Positions 48,320-60,912 of a stretch of DNA of 64,000 nt are shown here, in pieces. Made by a program: the position numbers and the translations under genes. This DNA is from Yamagishiella unicocca. Taxonomy: Eukaryota; Chlorophyta; Chlorophyceae; Chlamydomonadales; Volvocaceae. How positions within the stretch are numbered: the first letter of the stretch is position 1; each line of letters opens with the position of its first letter. Below the pieces are notes generated by a model. The model saw nothing but the letters and a program-made list of their open reading frames with translations. It was not told the origin of the DNA and made no database searches. Where the stretch lies: the NCBI GenBank assembly GCA_003116995.1, contig BDSL01000015.1, positions 1 to 64,000 on the forward strand, read 5' to 3'.

Positions 48320-51095
48320 CTAAAGCTCCAAATGCGATTTGGCGGAACCCGCGGTGACGGCACCCGCCGCGGCCGCCGTCATCGATGCCGGCAGTGGCGG
48401 CGACGCCAATGGGCTAGACCGGGGCTGTACGGCGGCAAAGTACGCTCCCCAGAACCAGTACATGGCGGGGATCTGGAGGGTCAGTGAGGCGACGGGTATG
48501 CACAGCCACGTGGGCAGGTTGATGCCGGCGCCCGTGAGCGCCTTGACCAGGCGCTGCTCGGCCAGCACCATCGGCGCCTGTGCGTGCGTGGGGGCGGGGC
48601 GGGTGGCGAAAAGACCCGGTTACACGACATGGGCGCGTGCGGGGGGGCTTATAAGAGAAGCTGCGAATCCACGGCCGAAAAACCGAGGGTGGTGAAGGTG
48701 CGGGGGGGTGGACGGGAGGGGTTGGCGATGGCGCGTGGTGTGATTGTGATCAGAGCCATTCGAACGGTGGAAACTATTGTGATGGGGGAGGAATGGATTT
48801 GGGTTTTGGGGCAAGGGTGCGAACGCAGCGATACAAGGCACCGACCGTCGACGTACATTCCTACGGCATTCCACGACCATTGTGTCAAGAAAAGTGTGCA
48901 CATACGCCCAGCGGTGAAACAATCAAGACACACGCCTCCTTCCCTGGCAATACGTTCCTCTGTATGCCACGTCGCAGGACGGGAGGGGCACGAGCGCACC
49001 TGGATGGCGAAGAAGAAGGCCTGCTTGCCCAGCTGCGACATGTCGCCCGTGCACACGCACAGCAACAGCTCGTGCATGAGGCCGCTCACGGCAAAGGTGG
49101 CCACCAGGCCCGCAAGGCGAACAGCGGCGGACGCAGATCCGCGCCCGCCGCGCCGGCCGCGCCGGCCAGAGGCCGCTGTGGCGGGCGACCCGTGGGTCAC
49201 GGGCGCGCCGCCATCGGCTGCCTTGTCCTTGTGGCTGTCCGCTGCGGGTTCTTGGGTCCTGGCGGCAGCTCCCTCGTTACTGGCGGCCCCGGCAGGCGCC
49301 ATATCCGGGCTGCTGGTCGCCGACTGCCGGTCGAAAGCCGCCGCAACACCAGCAGGAGTCGCCTGCGCTGCCTCCGCCTCTTCTGGCAGGGGATTGGCGC
49401 TCTTGGAAGCTGCGACCAGCCTACCTGAAGGCATGATGATGGGGTGTGGGTACGTTTCAGCGCACACCTAAATGCTTGCCCATCGTTGAGCTCGCCACTG
49501 CCGAGCCTAGCTCATGTTGGTGCCAATACTGGCAATGCGCCGTCCTAGCCAGTGCAAAAGGTGCCGAAGAGCCGGACGTCATCCGAGTGCCCTTCCCCCA
49601 AGCCCCCCACGGCCTCCTTCTCGAACTACTGGGGTAACATGGTAGCTGCCGGTAGCCATCCCTGCCTCTTGTCCTGTCGCGCCCTTTACGCCCTGCCATC
49701 CTACCCTCGACAAGGGGCTCGTAGACCAGGTACTTCAGGGAGGACGACGTGGGCAGGTTCCAGCGGCGGGCCCAGAAGTCCCCGAGGCTGGTCTGCAGCC
49801 AGGGCCGGTCCCACGACGGCGCCACCTCCAGCCCGTGCAGCCACGTCACCAGCGCGGCGCAGGCGTTGGCCCACAGCCCGCAGTAGGCGCACACGCCAAA
49901 CGCTGTTCGACCGTGGAGAGCCCAGTGGTGGGCATGCCGGGGGGGGAGTGGCATTAAAAGCCTGTTACGCGACATCGATAGGATAGCTGGCGCATTGTGT
50001 GTGGGGGAGGGTACGCCAGGGGCGTGGGGCGTGATCGGATGCCGGCGGAGGGCGGGGAGCGACGGATGGGCGCAGCTGTACCGGTGTACGCAAGGCAGGG
50101 GCGGGATGTGGAGCTGGGTTGGCGGCCCGGCGGCGCACCTGCGGAGTAGGTCTTTGCAAAGATGGGCACCGCGGGGTGCGTGAGGGTGTACAGCGCCACC
50201 AGGAACACACCTGCGGCGGCAGCGGCGGCGGCAGCGGCGGCGGCAGTTATGAGAGCAGCAGTGACGGCAGAAGCAGTGTCAGTGAGCACCACGCGCTGAC
50301 AACAGGCTCAACGGCGCCTGCAGCTGCGCTGCACCCCGTCGCAGTTGCGAGTCGCATTGTGTAGCACTGGCGGGTTGGTGGGTCCTGTGGGTCTGTGAGT
50401 CGGTGGGTCAGTGCTGTGCGGCGCGTGACGTCCCGCCATGGACCCGAAGCAGCACCCCAACAGGTCCCAGCAAACCTCACCCAGGTTCTCGGGGGCTCGC
50501 CAGCGCAGACGCCGCAGCGCCAGCGAACCGCGCGTCGCCTTGTCCGCCACCATCAGCACGCGGCCCTCCGCGTCTGCATCGCCGGCCGCGAATGGGCGTT
50601 TTTGTTATAATAGGAGGTCACGCTATCGCTGGCAATGGGCCCCAGTAGTAGTCATAATTACAGTGTGGAAAGGAACCCAGTGTTGAAAGAGGAATGGGGG
50701 ATGACCGACGGCCCATTGCAAGGCCACTATCTCCGCATTGGCCGATTAATTCATTTACCTGTTTTGGGTATGATGGGCCAAAGCAGAAGGGCTGTGAATT
50801 GGCCCAGTGTTAGGTCGGGCTGCGTGAGCGGGCCACGCCCCATGCATAAAGCCACCAGCTTGAACGTCGCCAGCCACATGAGCATTGCCGCAGCGCTGGC
50901 GCGACTGATGCTCTGGACGCCAAACATGAACGGAATGGCGAAGTACAGGAAGACGAATGGCGTGCACAATAGGAGGCGGCGAAGGCCGGGAGGCGTGCGA
51001 GCCGTTACTGCTCGCACAGCCGCGGCCGACGCGACGCAACTGAGTGCTGCCGACACGACGCATAAAAGCCAGCTAGTCCATGTTTGGTTCTCCAT
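48320..51095 (-). CDS. MBOAT acyltransferase, wax synthase / sterol O-acyltransferase type
   Basis: Membrane enzyme that should transfer a fatty acyl group from acyl-CoA to a long-chain alcohol, sterol or similar acceptor in the ER. Six exons join in phase: 50,759-51,095, 50,481-50,573, 50,139-50,210, 49,705-49,902, 49,000-49,424 and 48,320-48,577 (stop TAG), giving 460 residues. The start is the ATG at 51,093-51,095. The wax-synthase signature SLGDFWARRWNLP is at about 206-218 (Asn216) and the MBOAT histidine motif SGLMHELL at 347-354 (His351). The first exon encodes several hydrophobic spans and the family string MGRGPLT. Odd feature: about 90-100 residues rich in Ala, Glu, Ser and Gly (235-334) separate the Asn and His motifs. 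The substrate cannot be told from sequence; sterol, wax and diacylglycerol-type activities all occur in relatives. Confidence 0.85.
48617..48647 (+). repeat. Dispersed repeat B, partial copy
   Basis: GGTTACACGACATGGGCGCG matches the left end of the copy at 5,448-5,505 but lacks the AGCTGGCGC hairpin arm. It directly precedes repeat A copy 3 in the last MBOAT intron. Confidence 0.55.
48653..48712 (+). repeat. Dispersed repeat A, copy 3
   Basis: Contains GCGAATCCACGGCCGAAAAA followed by CCGAGGGTGGTGAAGG; more diverged than copies 1 and 2. It is intronic in the MBOAT gene. Confidence 0.6.
49962..50019 (+). repeat. Dispersed repeat B, copy 3
   Basis: CTGTTACGCGACATCGATA followed by GGATAGCTGGCGCATTG, and CGCCAG about 20 bases later closing the hairpin. 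It lies in the MBOAT intron between exons 49,705-49,902 and 50,139-50,210. Confidence 0.65.
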
Positions 51096-51597
51096 AATTG
51101 GGAACGACGACGCTAAGCCTGGATATCGGCTGCAGGGCACCTCTTATACAGAGACACGGTCCGTGGGTCACTATGGGCCTGTCCGTGACATCGACAAACG
51201 CAAGATCCCTAATTATTGAAGTAGCAGGTTGCCTAGAACTCATGTATTGATTGGGCTTTTTGGCTGGAAACATTGGACCAGTTTCTGACATGGCCGAACA
51301 TGACCTGACCAGTTTGTTAGCTCGATTATCAGCTGAATGTATCTAGTCGAGAATTACAAAATAATAATATTTTTCCTGTTATCATCTCAACCCCCAATTT
51401 GGCCTGATTAGCAATTAAGCATGCGAGGTCTCATAGCTTAGGGCATATTGGTTGCGGACATAGGAAGCTCACATTTGCGCACGATGTCATTGAGTACTGA
51501 ACTCGCGGAGCGGGCAGGTGCGTCGCCGCAAGACCGCGTGAGCACATTCCTGTAAGCGTTGCAGGCTGCTAATGACAAACCCAAATTGACGTTCTGC
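51096..51597. promoter_or_regulatory. Divergent intergenic region between MBOAT gene and small membrane-protein gene
   Basis: About 500 bases between start codons pointing away from each other. The centre (51,230-51,430) is strongly AT-rich, with ACAAAATAATAATATTTTTC near 51,356-51,376. It should contain both promoters. No specific site was identified. Confidence 0.45.
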
Positions 51598-52416
51598 ATG
51601 TTCAACATGTCAGCATCCTCGAAAGCGGCTGGACCTCGCGTCGTGGTAATGCGGCGTGAGGCAATTTCCATGGACCTTCTGCTAGCGCGGGAGGACAGCA
51701 GCAAGCTTGCGCGAGGGGTTGTGCAGACCAGAGAGCAGATGAAGGAGGCCCAGCGGGAGATCCAATGGGCGTGCAAGCGGGAGCACCTATTCGCGGCGGT
51801 CGCCGCCGGGTTGCACCTGACATCGTTCGCGCTTAACCTAGCATTCTGGGGCTTTGAAGGCATGCCGTCCGACCGCTACTGGCCCAACAGCCCCAGGTAC
51901 GCATGTTGAAGTGGGGCCCCTTCGACCCCTAAACCCCAGCACCGAACACACGTGGTACATCCTTCAAGGGTACCTTAGTGTCCTGCTCGTGCACTGATAC
52001 TCGAGGAATTCCTGGCAACACGCATAATGTAGCCCTGGAGGCGGACGGTCTTCTAGGGCCCCATGGCCGCCTGTCCTCGAGCAACTGGCGCTGCGGCGTG
52101 TGTGTCCCGATTGAAACCCACTAGTGCTCCTCGCAGCCCTGCTTCGAGCCTGGTTCTGGGTGCACCCCTCACTCCCCCCAAAGCGTATCACTGGGACAGG
52201 CACGACAGGTTTGCCGTACTCAGCCGCTACCGCCTGCCCTTGGCACAACGTAATGCACTTCCGTCCGGTGGGCGTTCACGTTGTCCCGTTCCGTGCCCTG
52301 CCGCCCGCAGAATCCGGCTCCAGATCCGGCCTGGGCGGTACGGCAACCTGGAGGGCTCGCAGCGCATATACATGGACTACTTGGCGCGCTCGGAGGGGGT
52401 CAGCACGGCCCTGTAG
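51598..52416 (+). CDS. Small single-span membrane protein of unknown function, 192 residues
   Basis: Two exons in phase: 51,598-51,896 (donor GTACGC) and 52,137-52,416 (acceptor CTCGCAG; stop TAG). A second ATG at 51,607 would shorten the product by three residues. Residues 27-62 form a charged helix likely to be coiled coil (QTREQMKEAQREIQWACKRE). Residues 64-86 are a single hydrophobic span. The C-terminal half is polar and ends GNLEGSQRIYMDYLARSEG. Arg-Glu immediately before the membrane span, after a Gln/Met-containing helix, faintly recalls the PLGRKT (plasminogen receptor KT) family; this is a weak resemblance only. An internal GTAATG...CGCAG pair could be an alternative intron changing the C-terminus. 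A TGTAA signal follows at 52,656-52,660. Confidence 0.5.
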
Positions 52417-52655
52417 GCGACACGAACGCAGGACGTTCGGGGCTGCCGCTCTGCGACTGCTACTGCGGGCGCGTGTCGCTGGCGGGCTCTCTAGCTGCTC
52501 TGCTCACCATTGCCGTCAAATTCGGGAGGTGCTTCTAATCCATGGGTTGGCAGGATCGGCGTGGATGGTGGGTAGACGATTGGGCAATAGGGTTTCAAGG
52601 TTCGCCGAGTCGCAGATGAGAGCACCAGGCCAGGCCTTGGAGCAGGCTGGTGCTT

Positions 52656-52660
52656 TGTAA
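52656..52660 (+). terminator. Putative poly(A) signal TGTAA for the small membrane-protein gene
   Basis: TGTAA lies 240 bases past the stop codon. This pentamer is the usual poly(A) signal of chlamydomonadalean algae; a single pentamer can also occur by chance. Confidence 0.45.
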
Positions 52661-52993
52661 GGTGGTGTGCAAAGGGATGCGAGGGTCGCTTTTTTGCTTG
52701 TTTGGATCATCAATCAGCAAGGGGCCCAGCTGTCTCTGCTGCCGTGCTTCTCTGCGTAAGCGGGGGTGGAGGCGCGGCGGTCCTGGGCGGTTGTGCTTTT
52801 GCTACAGAGCTGGTGAGGGCGGGGGGCCCCCGCCAAGATCTTTGCGTCGAATGTTCGAGCGTTGGAGGGCTGCCTTATCGGCCATTTGCATTGGAGTATG
52901 GGCTCAATCGCCGGATTTAAAGACACTGTAGGGCTCCAAACGTTTTGTGACCCTCATGTTCTGCGAGGGCCGAATAACACTTTTACATGCGCC

Positions 52994-53034
52994 CCATGCG
53001 CACGATGGCTCTACCACATGGTCTGGGGCCTACT
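52994..53034 (+). repeat. Dispersed repeat C, copy 3
   Basis: CATGCGCACGATGGCTCTACC, spacer ACATG, then GTCTGGGGCCTAC. The most diverged of the three copies. Confidence 0.5.
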
Positions 53035-53762
53035 ACTACTTTTACATGTTTGTGACCCTAACGTTTTGCGAGTAGGTTCTAGGTGTTTAGCTTCTTCCTT
53101 GTGCGAGGATGGAAGAGTGCTTCACATCTAGGGATTCGGATTTGCTTCGCCCCATGTTAGTGCTGGCGCCTTGCTCTCCCGTAAAGCGACGCGTGTCCTC
53201 CTTCGCGACAAGGGTCACTTCATTGGCACCCTCCGCGGCTCGCAACATGCCCCTGGTGGGCACCAGGTGTACGCCAATTTGTCGGCCAAAATATAGGCAA
53301 CGAATCTTGGATAATTACACGCGGAAGAGGCGGGCGGGGTTTTAGGGTACTCGACTGGCAGAGCCAAAGTTAGGCAGCTGGATGGTTGCAAAGCCATCGA
53401 AACACAACGTTCGTCCAACCAACTTGGTTTGCTTACAAAGGATGCAACCACACTGAACTATTGCGAGGTCTTGCTAAAACACACAGCAATGTTCTATACT
53501 GTGCGAAGTCCAAATAATTATTCGCAAAACTGTAGGAGCCGGACGGTAAGGGCAGGAAAGGGGAAAGCTGCAGTCGATGCGGAGATGCATGTAGCAGCTT
53601 ATGTTGGCTGTGAAACCACCGCACCACGGCGCTAACGGCTGTACAGCTGCATTGATTGGCTGGTTACACTTCCTCGCTGTGCCTTCGTCGTTTCATCGCA
53701 CCCAGACCAGCAGCGCCTCGCAACCGACCAACCCACACTGCATAACGTATCCTGTGTTAAGA

Positions 53763-53800
53763 GTTGGCACATTTGGCACATTTGGCACATTTGGCACTAC
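53763..53800. repeat. 9-base repeat array TTGGCACAT
   Basis: Four consecutive copies, the first and last slightly altered. Confidence 0.85.
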
Positions 53801-54308
53801 CAGCATACGAACGAGCACCTTGTTCAGAGCGTTGGCCCAGTTGGCATGAGTACCTGGATCCTCCACCGCGATTGGGGTCACCAAAGGGTGAAACCTAGAG
53901 GCTATGCTGGCGTGTCCCATCAACCACACCTCGGCAGGACCAGCCGGCGTCCGTTGCCGTCACGGAATTTCGGTCAAGCCCAGCCCCTGCGCCCATGGGC
54001 GCATGAGTTTAACTGCATGCGCCGGTTGGCACCTCGAAAACAAATCAACATCCCAACAACCCACATGCCGTTGCAGGACAGCACCCACCACACGACCACG
54101 TGCACGGCCAACAAAGAAACCCTGGCTAAACCCCGAAGGCGTACACAGTGTTCTTCCCGCGCTCCAGCATCTCTACAACCTGTTGTCCTCAACGGTTAGT
54201 TGACAACCGCAAAACGCGCTCCCAACGACCAACAGACGCGCACCGGCCCCGAGGCCCACATCCGCAGGCACCCCTTAGCCGCGGCGCTGCGCCCAGCGCT
54301 TGACCCGC

Positions 54309-56677
54309 TCACACCTGCGGTTGTGGCGGCAGCTTAGCGAGCTCAGCCGACACGTCCCACAGCTCCGCCGCCAGCTTGGTGTCGTATGTCTGGGTGGCGG
54401 AGCGCACTGGCTTGCAGCGGCTGGCCAGCAGGCCGCCGCTTAGCTTCCGCAGCGGCCAGTCCCACAGGCTGGTCACGACAGTGGAGAGGCCCCAGAGGAA
54501 GCCCTTGATCTGCTGGCCCGTCCCAAAGCCCTTGCCGCGGTAGCCGTCCAGGTTGCAAAGCATCGGCGAGCAGAAGAGGCCGCGGGAGTAGTACCTGGGC
54601 GGCGAGGGGGCATGTGCAGGGAATTCCAAGCACAACTGGCGTCAGGAGGAATGTCTGCAGGAAAAGGACGGCGAGGGGTGTTCGCGCGGAGCGTAATCTA
54701 CGCACAACGCGTGGGGTGATTCGGGGTTGCGGCCATGTCCACACGCCTTTGCTGCGCTTCCGCTTTCACAACCCTATGTCACAGCCACGAAACGCCTCTG
54801 ACTACTTCAGCTTCTGACTGCTCGTCCCCGGGTTCGTACACGGGTTTTCCTCGCAACCCCCGCAAGCCCAGCCCCCAGCACACCCCACCTGAGATCGTCG
54901 GTGGGCATCACCGGAGTGCCGTTGACCACCTTGCGGTCCTGGTCCCACGGGACGGTGGCGGCGTGGACCACGCCCTTGGCGCCGTCGGAGGGCGGGCTGT
55001 AGCAGAGGTCGATGATGGTCCTGAGGGGCCGTGGGTCGTAGAGAGTTGGGCACCAGCCTTTCACGGTGAGGCAGTAGCAGCAACGGCAGCGGCTGTGGGT
55101 TTCACGCGTCCTAGGGTTGCCAGGTACGACAAAGTAAAGGTGCCCTAGTGGCTGTGGTGCTCTCTAAGTGCCGGTGGCACCGGCACCTACTTGTAGAGCC
55201 CCTTCTTGAAGAGCGGGCTGCGGTCCCAGATGTGTGACTTGACGCCACCCGGGTCAGCCACGCAGGACGTGACGCCGTGGTTACCCAGGCGCCGCTGCAG
55301 CTCGTATGCGAAGAGCACGTTGGCCACTGCGGAGGGGGGTCAGACAACGGCTTGCTATGCATACGCACTCGGAGCCGTGACAGTACTAAGGACACAGCGG
55401 ACGTGCACATTCTGCCTCGCATTGTGAAGGTACGGCAAGCACTCAACCTCCGTGTGGTAGCTAGAGCATGCACACGCCTCATGGCCGTAATGACACCGCC
55501 CTCTGTATCTATCGGTCTAGTCCCCTGCAGCGCGCATCACGAATGTGCGACACACCGCCCTCTGTATCTATCGGTCTAGTCCCCTGCAGCGCGCATCACG
55601 AATGTGCGACAGCTCGGCCGCACGTATGGCGGCCCTCTTAGCCCCTGCAGTTTGTCACGTCAGGAAAAGCCGCACCCCCACTTGGGCCCAACCACCCCCC
55701 AACCCCCGAGGCGTCGGCCCCCTGAACGCACGCTTCGAGTGCTGGTAGTATCCGGACCGCCAGTCCGTGAGGAAGGCCCGGGCGTCCTTCATAACGATGG
55801 TGCGGTGCGTCACGGAGGCAACCGTCACGACGCGCGCCTTGCTGGCCACCAGCTTCTTCTCCAGCAGCCGGGTCAGCGTGTAGGGGCCTAGGTGGTTGGT
55901 CTGCAGGCAGGATAACGGGGCGACGAGGGTTCCGATGGTTGGCGAGGCACACGACGCGTTTCAGTGACGGCAGATTGCGTGATGGCCGGTTATGAGTGAA
56001 GCGATGTGGATTTGCCAAGGCCAGTGTGCAGCAGTATGCGGGGCTGAAAAGAACCTCCCCAGAAGTATGGGGAGGAGGGGGGGACACAGGAGAGGAAGGG
56101 CAGGCGGGCGCGGGTTCAGGTGTGATGCGGTCGGGGTCCATATAGCCAAGCCTAGCAATGTTAGCTCGTGGGGGAGCAACCCCTTGCATGCCCTTAAAGC
56201 AGTACCGGGTGCCACTGAATCTCACCCGGGCCGGCTGCATCCCCATACCTGTGCGATACCGCCCACGCCCTCTGGCGTGAAGGTCTTGCTCATGAATGAC
56301 ACCCCAGCGTTATTCACAAGGATGTGGAGCTCAGGGTACTGAGGGTCGAAAGCCTCCACGAACTTCTTCACGCTGTCTTGGGATATCAGGTCCAACGACG
56401 GGCCGATCACCACCTTGGCACCTGGATGATCCTTCTGGATGGATTTCACCACATCCTCAGCGGACTTTGTGTTACGCACGCCAAGGATGACCGTCGCGCC
56501 GAGCCCTGTCATCACGCGCGCAAACGCACGCCGATTAGCGCGCGTCACGCGCAGGACCTCCATACAGCGACTACCCTATTCTCGCAATAATTCCTTACCA
56601 GCAAGCGCTGAGGCAGTCTCAAGCCCGATGCCGCTAGTGGCACCTGTGACCAAAGCAATCTTGCCCTCCAACGCCAT
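54309..56677 (-). CDS. Short-chain dehydrogenase/reductase (retinol dehydrogenase-like SDR), 352 residues
   Basis: NAD(P)-dependent oxidoreductase. Six exons join in phase: 56,599-56,677, 56,249-56,505, 55,732-55,900, 55,191-55,326, 54,889-55,020 and 54,309-54,594 (stop TGA). The start is the only nearby ATG (56,675-56,677). The Rossmann dinucleotide motif is TGATSGIG (residues 11-18). LVNNAG is at 89-94, Ser141 in TVASVTHR, and the catalytic pair is Tyr164/Lys168 (YYQHSK), followed by LANVLFAYEL and CVADPGGV as in retinol dehydrogenase-like and WWOX-like SDRs. A C-terminal extension of about 100 residues (YYSRGLFCSP onward) is longer than in compact SDRs. No transit peptide is evident, since the Rossmann fold starts at residue 5. 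The substrate is unknown. Protochlorophyllide reductase was considered but its signature residues are not seen. Confidence 0.85.
55495..55611. repeat. Perfect 59-base tandem duplication in an SDR intron
   Basis: Two copies of CACCGCCCTCTGTATCTATC running to GAATGTGCGACA show no difference that I can see, implying a recent event. They are in the intron 55,327-55,731. Confidence 0.9.
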
Positions 56678-57227
56678 GATGATGCCGATCAGCTAACAGC
56701 TGCTCATATCAGTATGTGGCTTTTTTCAATATAGAGTCTATTGTAACTTCTGTCGCCTTGGAAGGGACCCACGCGTTTCCTTGGATGGCTCGATACGCGC
56801 AAGATGCGTAGTTGGATACACAACGCTATTCTGTCGGATCTTTTTTAAGGAGAGTGCGCGTTACACGACGACTGCGTCGCATGTCGGATGCTCGCTCGGC
56901 CAATGTGCGGTGGTTTCAATCGCCAACTACCTCAAGAGTGGAAGGGTATGCTTGCGGATCGGAAGCGTTCGTATGTACAGTTACAGAACCAAGACGGGGC
57001 ATAGCCAACGTCGATCGCTGCATACCGGTTCCGCGCACCGTATAGAAGCGACTGCTTCAGTTTTACGCAATGCGATGAAGAAGGTATCCTCCTCAAAACA
57101 AACACTGAGACAGCATATTTATGTGCCAATACCGTCGAAGCAGGTTCATAGCTCACGACATTTCATTATTAAAAGCCTCTAGTAATTGCTGATTGCGCGC
57201 CTAACTGCAAGCGACCCATGATCCCGT
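56678..57227. other. Intergenic region between SDR start and cysteine synthase end
   Basis: Tandem arrangement: the upstream cysteine synthase ends at 57,228 and the SDR begins at 56,677. AT-rich; it should hold the SDR promoter and the cysteine synthase 3' UTR. A minus-strand TGTAA lies at 56,981-56,985. No coding sequence was recognised. Confidence 0.45.
56981..56985 (-). terminator. Putative poly(A) signal TGTAA for the cysteine synthase gene
   Basis: Read on the minus strand, TGTAA occurs about 245 bases after the proposed stop codon, a normal distance for green-algal 3' UTRs. Confidence 0.4.

Positions 57228-60912
<3,685 letters not shown>

Larger units (their letters stand above)
52417..54308. 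other. Convergent intergenic region
   Basis: Holds the 3' UTR of the plus-strand small gene and that of the minus-strand dehydrogenase; a minus-strand TGTAA at 53,664-53,668 is a candidate signal for the latter. It includes repeat C copy 3 (52,994-53,034), flanked by two imperfect copies of TTTGTGACCCT...GCGAG (about 52,945-52,970 and 53,048-53,073), and a TTGGCACAT array (53,763-53,798). No gene was recognised. Confidence 0.5.

Noticed and set aside
54309..56677. NADPH:protochlorophyllide oxidoreductase
   Set aside because: Shares the SDR fold, but the motif pattern and C-terminus fit general retinol dehydrogenase-like SDRs better.
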